A stretch of 64,000 bases of DNA. It comes from Desulfovibrio sp. A2 (lineage in GTDB: Bacteria > Desulfobacterota > Desulfovibrionia > Desulfovibrionales > Desulfovibrionaceae). A model generated the notes under the pieces. That model saw only the letters and a list, made by a program, of their open reading frames with translations, made no database searches and was not told the origin of the DNA. The translations under genes were made by a program, and so were the position numbers. Positions 23,744 to 32,704 of the stretch are shown piece by piece (the first letter of the stretch is position 1; every line of letters starts with the position of its first letter). Location: NCBI RefSeq assembly GCF_000226255.1, contig NZ_AGFG01000061.1, positions 124,001 through 188,000 on the forward strand, read 5' to 3'.

Positions 23744-23941
23744 TTAGAGGCCATTCAAGCTGGACCTGCGGAGAAGAGCGATCTCCAACACCTCTTCGGT
23801 CGTGAACTGCCGACGGCCCCGTTCATCCCGGCACCTTGCGTCAGGGTATTGCCCGATAAGTGTTTTCCGTCTTAGTGTCGCAGGGTGCTCGCGGATGGCC
23901 GCAGCCAGTTCGGTGATCGAGTAGTAGCGTTTCTGCGGCAT
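23744..23941 (-). CDS. Small HTH DNA-binding protein, excisionase-like
   Basis: 65 residues; ATG with GAGG eight bases upstream. YYSITELAAAIREHPATLRRKTLIGQYPDARCRDERGRRQFTTEEVLEIALLRR looks like a MerR/AlpA/Xis-type winged helix: helix-turn-helix followed by a basic wing. It lies beside the prophage-chromosome boundary and points inward. An excisionase or a local regulator, perhaps of the twin operators, are both reasonable. The integrase is not in view, so the excisionase role cannot be tested here. Confidence 0.7.
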   Translation of the reverse strand: MPQKRYYSITELAAAIREHPATLRRKTLIGQYPDARCRDERGRRQFTTEEVLEIALLRRSSLNGL

Positions 23942-24000
23942 GCCCAGTTCCTCAAGAGTGGGCGGTGGCACCAAGGGGAACGGCGGCGAGACCTCGAATC

Positions 24001-24060
24001 CAACCCGTGCGCTACCGTGCGGGTTGTCTGCAAGAACGGAAGCCGTATCCCTGCGGGTAC
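24001..24060. other. Putative prophage right attachment region (attR)
   Basis: Chromosomal comM coding homology begins abruptly near 24040 (KPYPCGY...). Just to the left lies an inverted repeat CAACCCG (24001-24007) / CGGGTTG (24020-24026). The junction between phage-type sequence and the truncated gene therefore falls at about 24027-24045. The core cannot be defined without the left junction, which lies outside the window. Confidence 0.5.
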
Positions 24061-24615
24061 CGCACCGACGACAGGCACACCTGCACCTGCCTTGGCCCGG
24101 CGGTGCAGCGCTATCGGGCGCGGCTTTCCGGCCCGCTGCTGGACCGCATCGACCTGCACGTGGAGGTGCCCGCCGTGCCCTACGAGGACTTGCGCGGCGG
24201 CCTGACCGGGAGTACGTCGGCCGAAATGCGCGCCCGCATCGGGGCGGCCCGCGCCGTGCAGTCGGCCCGTTACGCGGGGACCAGTTGCCGCACCAACGCG
24301 GACCTGACCGGCAAGCTGCTGGAAGAGCACTGCGCCCTCGGCCCGGACGAGCACGCCTTTCTGGAAGGCGCGGTGCACGCCCTGGCCCTGTCGGCGCGGG
24401 CGTACACGCGCATCCTGCGCATCGCGCGGACCATCGCGGACCTTGAATGGGCGGAACGGGTGTTGGCCGACGGGCAGGACGCGCAGGCGCGCAGAGCGGA
24501 CCCGTCGGGTGGCGATGTCCCTGACGCCCCATCCATGGGCGTCGCCGGTCCCATCCGGGTGGGCCATCTGGCCGAGGCCATCAACTGCCGCGCGCTGGAC
24601 CGCGAACGGCTGTAG
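24040..24615 (+). pseudogene. comM: ComM/YifB Mg-chelatase-like ATPase, 5'-truncated by prophage
   Basis: The frame encodes about 190 residues matching the C-terminal third of ComM/YifB: KPYPCGY...HTCTC (the zinc-ribbon-like segment that normally follows the second AAA+ motif), VQRYRARLSGPLLDRIDLHVEVPAVPYEDL, and the final helical SARAYTRILRIARTIADLE...HLAEAINCRALDR. The N-terminal Lon-like domain and Walker motifs are absent; upstream of residue K the sequence is unrelated and has no start signal. ComM is a branch-migration helicase used in natural transformation. The missing part is expected at the other end of the prophage. Excision could restore the gene. Confidence 0.85.
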
Positions 24616-24690
24616 GCGCAAGACGCCGCGCCCCGCGCGGCATGGCGAGACACAATCAACGCGGAGCCGGTCCGTATCCTGGGGGGATAC

Positions 24691-25401
24691 ATGGACGAGA
24701 AACGGTATTGCGTACACGCCGCGCTGGGCAGCCGTGGCGAACGGCTGCGGCTGGTAAGGGTGCGCCCCGAACTTTGCGACTGCGCGCACGGGACCGGGGC
24801 GGACGGAGCGATGTCCGGCGCGCCCGGCGTATCCGGCGTATCCGGCACCATGCCGGGCGCGACCCCAGACCGCATGACGGACGAAGGCAACGGACCTTCC
24901 GCGTTTACTGGCGGTGCGTCTCCAATGGCCCTCCCGCATGACGACGCGCACATCCTGCCGTTGCCCGGCGCGCGACCGGTGGTGCTGGCCGAAGGGCTGA
25001 CCGCCCCGCAGGCGGAGCGGTTGGCCGCGCTGCTGTCCGGCCTGGTGGACGCCGATGTTTCACGGGCCGTGGCTGCGCTCCCAGACGGCGCGGGAAACGG
25101 AGAGGTGGCCTGCATCGTTCCGCCGCATGGCGGAGCCAAGGGCATCGCCGTGCCGGAAGGCGCGCAGCGCAAGGCGCGGGCCGGGCTGGACCTGCTGCGC
25201 GAAGCGCTGCTTGCGGTAATGGGCTGCAATCCCGGCGGACTCACCTGCGCGAACATGGCCCGTGCGCTGGGGCTGGACAGCGGGCGCAGCGCTGGGGCAG
25301 GCCCGGCCGATGGCACGCCCGAGGGCGCGGAGCTTGTGGTGCGCGGCCTGCTGGAACTGCTGCGGGATGAGGGGGCGGTGCGCCACGGCGAGCCACTGTA
25401 G
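24691..25401 (+). CDS. Hypothetical protein
   Basis: 236 residues; GGGGGG upstream of the ATG serves as ribosome binding site. The N-terminus is compact (MDEKRYCVHAALGSRGERLRLVRVRPELCDC), followed by a low-complexity Gly/Ser/Pro region. The C-terminal part (LDLLREALLAVMGCNPGGLTCANMARALGL...VVRGLLELLRDEGAVRHGEP) looks like a winged-helix or DprA/MarR-like end module. It lies directly downstream of the comM remnant, so in the uninterrupted chromosome it may be co-expressed with comM. No family recognised. Confidence 0.6.
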   Translation: MDEKRYCVHAALGSRGERLRLVRVRPELCDCAHGTGADGAMSGAPGVSGVSGTMPGATPDRMTDEGNGPSAFTGGASPMALPHDDAHILPLPGARPVVLAEGLTAPQAERLAALLSGLVDADVSRAVAALPDGAGNGEVACIVPPHGGAKGIAVPEGAQRKARAGLDLLREALLAVMGCNPGGLTCANMARALGLDSGRSAGAGPADGTPEGAELVVRGLLELLRDEGAVRHGEPL

Positions 25402-25422
25402 GCCGTTACTTTCGTGAAGCAG

Positions 25423-25460
25423 AACGAGCCCCTCCGCAATGGTCGGAAGGGCTCGTTTTT
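25423..25460. terminator. Bidirectional terminator
   Basis: AACGAGCCC with GGGCTCGTT plus inner TCCG/CGGA, 7-base loop, then TTTTT on the plus strand. It sits between convergent genes and can serve both. Confidence 0.85.
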
Positions 25461-25483
25461 ATCTGATGCGTCGTTGCGTGGGG

Positions 25484-26002
25484 CTATTTCGCGGTCATGT
25501 CCTTCTTGAGCACGGCCACGATTTCCTTGGCCACATCGTCGAACACGTACTTCCATGCCCCGATGGTGTAGCCTCCGCCAGCAGCGATGGAACGCTCCAC
25601 CGGGATTTTTGCAAGCATGCTGCCATCGGGGGCGTATACTTCGCTTTCGGTGGACAGTTTCGTGGCCCCAGCGCCCGGCACCAGCCAGCGTGCAAAGGCG
25701 TTACCGGGCGCGTAGGCAAGGATGCGCGTCTTGATGACCAGCGGACCCTGGGCGCTTTCCATGGCTTCCTGTACCAGCGCGTTCTTGAGCGAAGCACTCA
25801 TGGTATCGCAAAGAGAAAATTTTTCGTCCTGTTCGCCGAATTTGAAACTGCTGTCGTCAACAGTCTGGCCCACCGAGAAAGTGGAACCGGCAGGAATGTG
25901 GGCCGCATCGCCCATGGGCGTTATGCGTGATTTCGTGGAGCACCCGGCGGTGAACAGAACGCAGAAGAGAAGCAACAGAGAAAGAGTACGAAGCTGGCGC
26001 AT
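25484..26002 (-). CDS. DUF4410-type lipoprotein
   Basis: 172 residues from the ATG at 26002, which has an AAGGGA ribosome binding site and yields a signal peptide with lipobox FTAGC (Cys at 20). The mature part (GSTFSVGQTVDDSSF...LKNALVQEAM...VIKTRILAYAPGNAFARWLVPGAGATKLSTESEVY) fits DUF4410, including the G-N-A-x-x-R-W-x-x-P-G-x-G turn. Such lipoproteins are outer-membrane attached and of unknown function. The gene is alone on its transcript, bounded by a terminator. Confidence 0.75.
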   Translation of the reverse strand: MRQLRTLSLLLLFCVLFTAGCSTKSRITPMGDAAHIPAGSTFSVGQTVDDSSFKFGEQDEKFSLCDTMSASLKNALVQEAMESAQGPLVIKTRILAYAPGNAFARWLVPGAGATKLSTESEVYAPDGSMLAKIPVERSIAAGGGYTIGAWKYVFDDVAKEIVAVLKKDMTAK

Positions 26003-26189
26003 GATGGTGTCCCTTACTTGAGAGTATGACGTGCTGCCGCGCCCGAAGCCGAGCCCTCGGGTCATTGTGCATACGGCAGATTGCCGAGTGCCGTTCGCGG
26101 AGGGCGTCACGCTATATCAGTAAGGGAATGCTGACAATGGGCAAGGTGCGTTGCGCACCGGGATATTCTCTGCGGCCCTTCGGGGCCTG

Positions 26190-28670
26190 CTAGCCCTTCC
26201 CGTTCTCCAGCCCCAGTTCGGACAGGGCGGCGGCAAGGTCGGCGCGCAGCAGCGGTTTCGCCAGCATCACCGACACCCCGGCCTCCTGGGCCGCGTCGCG
26301 CCCCAGTCCCTCGCTGAAGCCGGAACACAGCACCACCGGCAGGTCGGGCCGCAGGGCGCGCACCTGGCGGGTCAGTTCGGTGCCGGTCATGCCGGGCATG
26401 GTCTGGTCGGTCACCAGCAGCCGCCAGCTTGCCGGGTCGGCGCGAAAGCGTTCCAGCGCGTCCAGGGGGCTCGCCGTCACCACGGCCCGGTAGCCCAGCT
26501 TTTCCAGCATGGCCCCCATGATGGCCGCCAGCGGGGCCTCGTCGTCCACCACCAGCGCCGCGCCGCTGCCGCTGTGGGCGGAATCCGGCCCCGGCGTGGC
26601 CTCTTCGCCCGCCTGCGGGGCCAGCGGCAACAGCACCTCGAATTCCGTGCCCACCCCCACGGTGGACTGCACCGCCACGGCCCCGCCGTGGGCGGTGACG
26701 ATGCCGTGCACCAGCGCAAGGCCCATGCCGGTGCCTTCGTCCGGCTTCTTGGTGGTGAAGAACGGGTCGAAGATGCTTTCCAGGATGTCGGCGGGAATGC
26801 CGTGGCCCGTGTCGCGCACGCGCAACCGGGCGTAGCCGCCGGGCGCGGGCAGCGAGCGGGCGGCGGCCTCGTCCTCGTCCAGGTCCACCGCGTCCAGCGA
26901 AAGGTGCAGCACGCCGCCGTGTTCCTTCATGGCGTGGGCCGCGTTGCCGCACAGGTTCATGATCACCTGTTGCAACTGGCTCAGGTTGGCCAGCAGGGGG
27001 CCGGTGTCGGCCAGGTCCAGCCGGATGTCCACGTTGGCGGGCAGGGTGGCGCGCAGCAAGCGCACGGTTTCCTTTATGGGCGACAGCGGCGGCAGCGGCA
27101 GACGCGAGGGTTCCTCCTGCCTGCTGAAGGTGAGGATTTGGCGGATCAGGTCGCGCGCGCGGCGTCCGGCGGCCAGCACCTCGGACAGGCGGCGATGCTG
27201 GGCGTCGCCCTCTTCCGTCTGGTCCAGGCTCATCTCGGTGTAACCCATCATCACGCCAAGGATGTTGTTGAAATCGTGGGCGATGCCCCCGGCCAGCGTG
27301 CCGATGGCCTCCATCTTCTGGGCCTGGCGCAGGCGGGCTTCCAGCTGCTTGCGGCTGCTGATGTCATGGGCCACCAGCACCGAGCCGGGCGCGGCCCCGG
27401 TGCGGTCCGATTCGCCCTCGTACTGCCCGTCGGTGAGGAAGGGCGACAGGGTGACCAGAAAGTGCCCGCCAAGGTTCGGCAGGTACAGTTCCTCGGTGCG
27501 GCTCTCGCCCCAGGGCATGGCGCGAATGGCCGCGCACACGTCGTCGGACAGCACGCCCGCGCCCAGCACCTCGTTGCAGTGGCGGCCCACCATGTCCTTG
27601 GGGTGCAGGCCCAGCAGCCTGCCCAGGGCCATGTTGCTGCGCCGCACGCGTTGCCCGGCGTCCATGATCATGATCACGTCGGGCACGCTGTCGAAGGTTT
27701 TCTCCCATTCCTGCTTGGCGCGGATGATCATGTTTTCCACGGCCTTGCGGCGGTCGATGTCCTCCACCGTGCCTTCGATGCCGGAAATTTCGCCGGTGCC
27801 GCCGCGCTGCACGCGGGCGTTCACCGCAATCCAGAACATGGAGCCGTCGGCCCTGCGTGCCCTGGTCTCGAAGTCGCGCACCTCGCCCTCGTCCCGCAGC
27901 ATGTTCAGCATGCGGTCCAGGGTGGCGCGGTCCAGAAAGCCGCCCGGCAGGTAGCCGTCCGTGCCCACCGTACCTTCAGGGCCGACCGCGTCGTCAGGCC
28001 CGGCCGCCGGGTCGGCGGCGTCGGCGCCCCGGTCACGGCCCAGGCCCGCCCGGATGGCCGCGAACAGCGCGTCCGTGGAGGGGTAGCCAAAGATTGCGGC
28101 AAAGGCGGGGTTGGCGCTCATCAGTTCGCCCCAGGGGCGGCAGCGGAAGATGCCGAGCACGGTGCTTTCCACCATGCCGCGCCACTGGCGGGCGTCGCGG
28201 TTTATCTCGCGCCAGTGCACGGAGAGGGTGCGCCGCCGCTCCGCCTCGCGCACCAGACGCATGAAGGCTGGTCCCAGGTGCCAGTCGTCGGCGCAGAGCA
28301 CCTCGTCCGCGCCCTCGCGCACGGCGTCCACGGCCGTGGCCTCGTCGGGCGTGGGGGTGACGAGCACGAAGGGCACATCCTCGCGCACGGAGCGCACCAG
28401 CATCAGCACTTCCTGCCAGGTCATGCCGGGGGCTTCGGATTCGGCCACCACCATGTCCCATGGCTCCTCGGTGATCAGGCGCGAAAGTTCGGGCGGCGTC
28501 TCGGCCAGCATGTACGAGGGCTCCAGGCCGCAGGCCGCGAGGCGGGCCACCAGCCCGCGCGCGAATTCCTCCCACTCGGAGACGATGAGCAGGCTGAGGC
28601 GCGCGGGGCGCGGCCCCGCCAGGAGCGGTTCGGCCGAGGTGGAGGAAGCGGGGGGAGGAGATGCGGACAT
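26190..28670 (-). CDS. Hybrid sensor histidine kinase (PAS, HisKA, HATPase, receiver)
   Basis: 826 residues if started at the ATG at 28670 (AGGGA ribosome binding site). Order: N-terminal receiver-like domain (SLLIVSEWEEFARGLV..., PWDMVVAESEAPGM) whose usual phospho-Asp is replaced by Glu/Ser context; two PAS domains (about 170-320 and 325-440); HisKA with H465 in GGIAHDFNN; HATPase with NLCGNAAHAM, DTGHGIP and GTGMGLALVHG; C-terminal receiver with phospho-Asp755 in VTDQTMPG. It is cytoplasmic, with no membrane segment. An in-frame ATG at 29102 overlaps the TadE-like stop (ATGATG) and would add 144 low-complexity residues. Its place after the tad genes hints at a link to them, without proof. 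Confidence 0.88.
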   Translation of the reverse strand: MSASPPPASSTSAEPLLAGPRPARLSLLIVSEWEEFARGLVARLAACGLEPSYMLAETPPELSRLITEEPWDMVVAESEAPGMTWQEVLMLVRSVREDVPFVLVTPTPDEATAVDAVREGADEVLCADDWHLGPAFMRLVREAERRRTLSVHWREINRDARQWRGMVESTVLGIFRCRPWGELMSANPAFAAIFGYPSTDALFAAIRAGLGRDRGADAADPAAGPDDAVGPEGTVGTDGYLPGGFLDRATLDRMLNMLRDEGEVRDFETRARRADGSMFWIAVNARVQRGGTGEISGIEGTVEDIDRRKAVENMIIRAKQEWEKTFDSVPDVIMIMDAGQRVRRSNMALGRLLGLHPKDMVGRHCNEVLGAGVLSDDVCAAIRAMPWGESRTEELYLPNLGGHFLVTLSPFLTDGQYEGESDRTGAAPGSVLVAHDISSRKQLEARLRQAQKMEAIGTLAGGIAHDFNNILGVMMGYTEMSLDQTEEGDAQHRRLSEVLAAGRRARDLIRQILTFSRQEEPSRLPLPPLSPIKETVRLLRATLPANVDIRLDLADTGPLLANLSQLQQVIMNLCGNAAHAMKEHGGVLHLSLDAVDLDEDEAAARSLPAPGGYARLRVRDTGHGIPADILESIFDPFFTTKKPDEGTGMGLALVHGIVTAHGGAVAVQSTVGVGTEFEVLLPLAPQAGEEATPGPDSAHSGSGAALVVDDEAPLAAIMGAMLEKLGYRAVVTASPLDALERFRADPASWRLLVTDQTMPGMTGTELTRQVRALRPDLPVVLCSGFSEGLGRDAAQEAGVSVMLAKPLLRADLAAALSELGLENGKG

Positions 28671-29098
28671 GGCTTCCCTGGGGCTTTCGGGATGGTGGCG
28701 GAGGGTGGCGTGCACCGATTGCACCGATTGCGCGGACTGCCCCGACTGCATCGGGCGCACGAGGGTGGCTGGCCACTCCGGCGGCAGGGCGCACAGGGCG
28801 TCGCCCAAAGCGTCCGCCGTACGTCCCATGATAGCAGAACGGGCCACGCCCGCAAACCGGGGTGGCCCGCCGTGCGTCGGTCCGCGTGGCCCCGGAGCGG
28901 AAGGTGCGGCGGGCCGCGCCACCGGTTCCGCCAGTTCGGGATGTCCCGGAAGTGCCGGCTGGCCCGTTGACACGGGCCAGCCGGGTTCGCCGGGCCAGCC
29001 GGGTTCGCCGGGCCAGCCGGAGCATCCTGGACATCCAGAGCCGGTCACGGCGTCGTGCGCCTCGGGCGCGCAGTGCAGCGAAAGCCCCAGGCGCGGCA
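28671..29098. repeat. Low-complexity stretch with short tandem repeats
   Basis: Contains a 9-base repeat (CACCGATTG twice, then two diverged copies, 28713-28748) and an 18-base unit GGGCCAGCCGGGTTCGCC repeated at 28974, 28992 and partly 29010. The minus strand is open in the kinase frame and would read as GWPGEP repeats. Either this is an unstable leader or an N-terminal extension of the kinase. No other gene seen. Confidence 0.6.
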
Positions 29099-29587
29099 TC
29101 ATTTGCAGACGGCCCAGGGTTCGTTGACCATGCGTTCGCGCCCGGTAACGGTGATCTCCGGCGGCAGCAGGGAGCCCACCAGCGGGGTCAGCGGGGCGTA
29201 GCGATAGTCCACCTGCACCTCCACGGTCTGGCAGGGGTCGCCGCCGCTGTCCTCGGTGGCGGCGCCGCTGGTGCCGTTGGGGTAGCTGCGCACCTGGATG
29301 GTCACGCCCGTGCCCGTGGAGCCGGAAAGCACCTGGGTCAGCGGACGGGCCGCGTCCTTGATGAGCGCCACGCGGTTGCCGGTGTCGAAGCCTTCGCCGG
29401 TCACGGCGAAGCGCGCCCCCACCTGCGCCGCCTTTTCCACCGTGGAGCGGGCGAAGAGGTTGTAGCCGAATTCCACGAGGCCGAAGAGCATGGCCAGCAG
29501 CACGGGCAGGATGAACGCCACCTCGAGGGCGCTGGCCCCGGCTTCATCGCGCCACGGACGGTATTGCGATATGCGGCGTGCGCGCAT
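29099..29587 (-). CDS. TadE-like pseudopilin of the Tad pilus
   Basis: 162 residues. After a basic N-terminus, DEAGASALEVAFILPVLLAMLFGLVEFGYNLFARSTVEKAAQVGAR is the TadE pattern: a prepilin-peptidase-type site (G-A-S-A-L-E-V) followed by a hydrophobic helix. The rest is beta-rich. TadE/TadF are processed by the locus's prepilin peptidase and are needed for pilus assembly. It is the last tad gene on the minus strand. Confidence 0.85.
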   Translation of the reverse strand: MRARRISQYRPWRDEAGASALEVAFILPVLLAMLFGLVEFGYNLFARSTVEKAAQVGARFAVTGEGFDTGNRVALIKDAARPLTQVLSGSTGTGVTIQVRSYPNGTSGAATEDSGGDPCQTVEVQVDYRYAPLTPLVGSLLPPEITVTGRERMVNEPWAVCK

Positions 29588-29606
29588 GGTAGTCCTCCTT
29601 GCCGCG

Positions 29607-30941
29607 CTAGCGCAGCAGTCGCCAGCCGAGCTGCCGACCGATCTTTTTGAAGATCTCCTCGAGGTCGTAGGCCGAGGGGGCGTTGTAGTAGTGGTCGTCC
29701 GTGCCCGACTTGCTGGAGGCGATGGCCTTCATCAGGCTGATGTCCGTGGTGTCGGAATCGCCGTAGCGAATGGCGAAGATCTCGATGCCCTTGTCCTTGG
29801 CGATCTGCGCCTCGCTGAGCATGGCGGCGTTCAGCTTGCCGCCGTTCTCGCAGTGGGTGGTCATGTCGAACATGCCGTAGTAGGCGTTGGTCCAGTAGGC
29901 GTTGGGCGTGTAGCTGACGGCGTAGTTGCCGCCGCACTTGCCGTCTTCGGTGTCGCCGTCGGTGAGCACGATCATCACCTTGCGCATGTCCTTGTTGGAC
30001 GAGCCCTGGGTGAACGGGGCCTCGGGGGTGAGCACGTGGCGTCCCCACTTGATGCCCTCCGAGATGACGGTGCCCGAGGCGTCGCCCAGGGCGTCCTGCT
30101 CGGCGATGGCGTTGACGATGGTGGCGCGGTCGCCGGTCAGGGCCTGCACGCGGGGAATGCTGTCGCAGGTGTTCTTGGGCACGTTGAGCGACGAGCCCGT
30201 GGGGTAGCGGTACTTGGACAGCTTGTATTCCTCGAGCATCCACGAGGGCGCGAGGGTGCCGTCGGCGTTGCGGCAGCCGTCGGCCAGGCCGTCCACGTTG
30301 GCGGGAATGTGCACCTTGCCCCGGAAGGGCACCAGGCCCACCTTGACCGACGTCTCCATGCCCTCGGGCATGATCAGTTCGGCAAGCTGGGTGGCGGCCG
30401 CGTTGGCCTGCTGGATGGCCGTGCCCTTCATGGAGCCGGTGTTGTCGATGACGAAGACCACTTCCAGATTGTTGTACCCGGCCGTGGCCTGGGCGCGCAC
30501 CGTGGTGGAGCCGATGCCCAGCGCCCCCATGAAGATGGTGGGCACGGTGGCCTCGGCCTTCACGGTGACGCTGCGTTCCTCGGTGCCGGGGGTGACGCCC
30601 TTCAACTGGGCGGTGGGATAGTTGGCGGCCATGTATTCATTCACGGCGGCCTGTACCAGACCCTTGTCCAGTTGCGGGTCGTAGGGAAGTTGCAGACTGC
30701 CCGCCAGGGCCGCCGCGTCCACGGCGGATTGCAGGCGGTTGTGCGCGAGGTAGAGCATGCCCGAATCGATGCCAAGGCCGGCAAGGCCCAGCACCACGGG
30801 CAGCAGCACGGCCATCAGCATGGCCATGGAACCCCGCGTGCCACGCCACAGGCCGCGCACGCGGGCGCGAAAACCGGCAGGCCGGGCCGCGTTACGGCGT
30901 GGGCATGCTGGTGCTTGCGGAAAACGTGATGAGCGCGTCAT
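29607..30941 (-). CDS. TadG-like protein with von Willebrand A domain
   Basis: 444 residues; GGAG ribosome binding site overlapping the end of the upstream TadE gene. N-terminal TadG helix: GSMAMLMAVLLPVVLGLAGLGIDSGMLYLAHNRLQSAVDAAALAG. The vWA domain starts near residue 155 with a MIDAS motif DNTGSMKG and has a VLTDGDTED strand later. It is predicted to be anchored in the inner membrane with the vWA domain outside. TadG homologues take part in pilus assembly or adhesion. Length is typical for vWA-containing TadG. Confidence 0.88.
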   Translation of the reverse strand: MTRSSRFPQAPACPRRNAARPAGFRARVRGLWRGTRGSMAMLMAVLLPVVLGLAGLGIDSGMLYLAHNRLQSAVDAAALAGSLQLPYDPQLDKGLVQAAVNEYMAANYPTAQLKGVTPGTEERSVTVKAEATVPTIFMGALGIGSTTVRAQATAGYNNLEVVFVIDNTGSMKGTAIQQANAAATQLAELIMPEGMETSVKVGLVPFRGKVHIPANVDGLADGCRNADGTLAPSWMLEEYKLSKYRYPTGSSLNVPKNTCDSIPRVQALTGDRATIVNAIAEQDALGDASGTVISEGIKWGRHVLTPEAPFTQGSSNKDMRKVMIVLTDGDTEDGKCGGNYAVSYTPNAYWTNAYYGMFDMTTHCENGGKLNAAMLSEAQIAKDKGIEIFAIRYGDSDTTDISLMKAIASSKSGTDDHYYNAPSAYDLEEIFKKIGRQLGWRLLR

Positions 30942-31350
30942 GGGGGTCTCCGTTGTAGGGATTGCTCGTGAATACCGACTTGTAGGCGTACTGCACGGTC
31001 ACCGTGACCATCTGCTTGCCCGTGTCCTTGACGGCGGTGGCCGTCAGGGCGTTGGGATCAAGCGTGGTGGCCAGCGAGCGGACGAAGTTCTGCACGCCCG
31101 CCACGTCGTCGTTCATGACCACGTGGCGCGCGCCCGCGCGGCTGGCCTCGGTCAGGGCGGAGTAGGCGCGGATGGTGTTGCCTCCCTCCACCAGCACGTA
31201 GAGCAGCGCGGCGATGACCGGCAGCATCAGGGCCACTTCCAGTGCGGCAAGGCCGCGCTGGGCCAGCGCCCGCGCGGGCGGAAGGCGGCGCAGCCCCCTG
31301 CGCGCCTCGCCGGGCGGGGCCGGTGGCGGGATGGTGCGTGTTTCGAACAT
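30892..31350 (-). CDS. TadE-like pseudopilin
   Basis: 152 residues from the ATG at 31350 with AAGGAG upstream. QRGLAALEVALMLPVIAALLYVLVEGGNTIRAYSALTEASRAGARHVV is the TadE motif and helix. The remainder is a compact periplasmic domain ending in TFSASTSMPTP. Overlaps the TadG gene by 50 bases. Confidence 0.85.
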   Translation of the reverse strand: MFETRTIPPPAPPGEARRGLRRLPPARALAQRGLAALEVALMLPVIAALLYVLVEGGNTIRAYSALTEASRAGARHVVMNDDVAGVQNFVRSLATTLDPNALTATAVKDTGKQMVTVTVQYAYKSVFTSNPYNGDPHDALITFSASTSMPTP

Positions 31351-31449
31351 GGTTTCACTCCTTGCGATGGGTCGCCCCCCGGCGAATCCATCAGCGGTGC
31401 CCCCAACGGACAATGGCGGGCGCGGTGCGCCCCAAATTTCGTGCGGCGG

Positions 31450-32631
31450 CTAGTTGCCGTCGCGCAGTTCGCCTTCGCGCACGGCGGCCGGGGTGGCGCG
31501 GGCCTTCAGCGGCGTGGATGCCGGGGGCAGCGTCACCGGGGTGGTCACCCCGGGCGCGCCCTGCACGGGACCGACGCCCTTGGCGCCCTTCACGTCCGGC
31601 GCGCCGATGGGGCCGGGCGCGCCGGTTGCGGGACCGGCCATGGGCAGCGGGGCGGCGCTGGTGGACGCCGGGCCCTGCCCCTGCGCGATGCGCGCGGCAA
31701 GGCGGGCGCGCTTCAGGTTTTCCGCGGCGCGGGCGTAGTAGCGCGGCTCCACTTCCAGCGCGCGCTGCAGGTGGTACAGCGCTAGGGTGTGTTCGCCCTG
31801 CTGCGAAAGGTACACGCCCAGGTTGTTGTGCGCGGCGGCCTCGCCCCCGGCGTTGCGGAAGGCCTCGTAGGCCTCGTCGTAGCGTCCCAGGCGGCACAGC
31901 GAGAGGCCCATGTTGTTCCATACCCGGCTGCCGGGCGCGCCGTAGGTGATGGCCGCGCGGAAGTGGTCCACGGCGGCGGCGTCGTTGCCCAGCATGGCCT
32001 GCGCGATGCCGGTGTTGTTGTGCAGTTCGCCCGAGCGGGGCATCTGCTCCAGCGCGCGCAGGAACAGGGTCAGGGCCTTGTCCGGCTGCCCCTGGTAGTT
32101 GTGGATGGCCCCCAGATGGCTGGCCGCCCCCGCAAGGCGCGGTTCCAGCGCCAGCGCACGCTCGAAGCGTTCCTTGGCCTCGGTGAAGTTGCCTTCGGCG
32201 AAGCTGAGCATGCCCGCCGTTTCCCAGGCGCGGGCGTTGGCCGGGGCCAGGGCCACGGCGGCATCGATGTCGGGCCTTGCCTCGGCGGTGACGCCCCGCG
32301 CCAGCAGCAGCGCGCCGCGCTGGTAGCGGGCCTCGGCCAGCTTGGGATCGAGCTGGCAGGCGCGGCTGAACTGCTCGAAGGCCAGTTCCGACCGGTTCTG
32401 GGAAAGGAAGGCCATGCCGCGTTGCAGGTGCTCTTGAGCGTTCATGGCATCGCCCTGCGGGGTGGGCTTTACCCCTTCGCCGTCGTGCAGCAGGTCCTTG
32501 CCGCTGTGGTAGCGTTCCATCAGCGAAAGGTTCGAGCCCCTGGTGGGCTGCTGCGCGCCGCAACCGGCAAGCAGCAGGGCGCAGAGCGCCAGCAGGGCGA
32601 GGGCGGGACGGGTGGCGGTGCGGGCGGTCAT
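31450..32631 (-). CDS. tadD: TPR lipoprotein, TadD-like
   Basis: 393 residues from the ATG at 32631 (AAGGAA ribosome binding site). Signal peptide with lipobox LLAGC at Cys 23. Then six to eight tetratricopeptide repeats, for example AQEHLQRGMAFLSQNRSELAFEQFSRACQLDPKLAEARYQRGALLLARG and YDEAYEAFRNAGGEAAAHNNLGVYLSQQG. The C-terminus (after about residue 320) is Pro/Gly/Ala-rich and disordered. TadD is the pilotin-like TPR protein that helps the secretin RcpA assemble in the outer membrane. Position in the locus fits. Confidence 0.85.
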   Translation of the reverse strand: MTARTATRPALALLALCALLLAGCGAQQPTRGSNLSLMERYHSGKDLLHDGEGVKPTPQGDAMNAQEHLQRGMAFLSQNRSELAFEQFSRACQLDPKLAEARYQRGALLLARGVTAEARPDIDAAVALAPANARAWETAGMLSFAEGNFTEAKERFERALALEPRLAGAASHLGAIHNYQGQPDKALTLFLRALEQMPRSGELHNNTGIAQAMLGNDAAAVDHFRAAITYGAPGSRVWNNMGLSLCRLGRYDEAYEAFRNAGGEAAAHNNLGVYLSQQGEHTLALYHLQRALEVEPRYYARAAENLKRARLAARIAQGQGPASTSAAPLPMAGPATGAPGPIGAPDVKGAKGVGPVQGAPGVTTPVTLPPASTPLKARATPAAVREGELRDGN

Positions 32632-32704
32632 GGCGTTTTCCTTCATGTTTTCAAGCCGGGCGTCTTTCACTGTCCGCCCCGGCTGGGGATTTCGTTCGCT
32701 GCAA

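Noticed and set aside
1..24000. Search for integrase, repressor, holin and endolysin genes
   Set aside because: None could be recognised in this part of the prophage; they are presumably left of the window.
28974..29020. 18-base tandem repeats considered as a CRISPR array
   Set aside because: Units are contiguous with no spacers, too short, and no cas genes are near.
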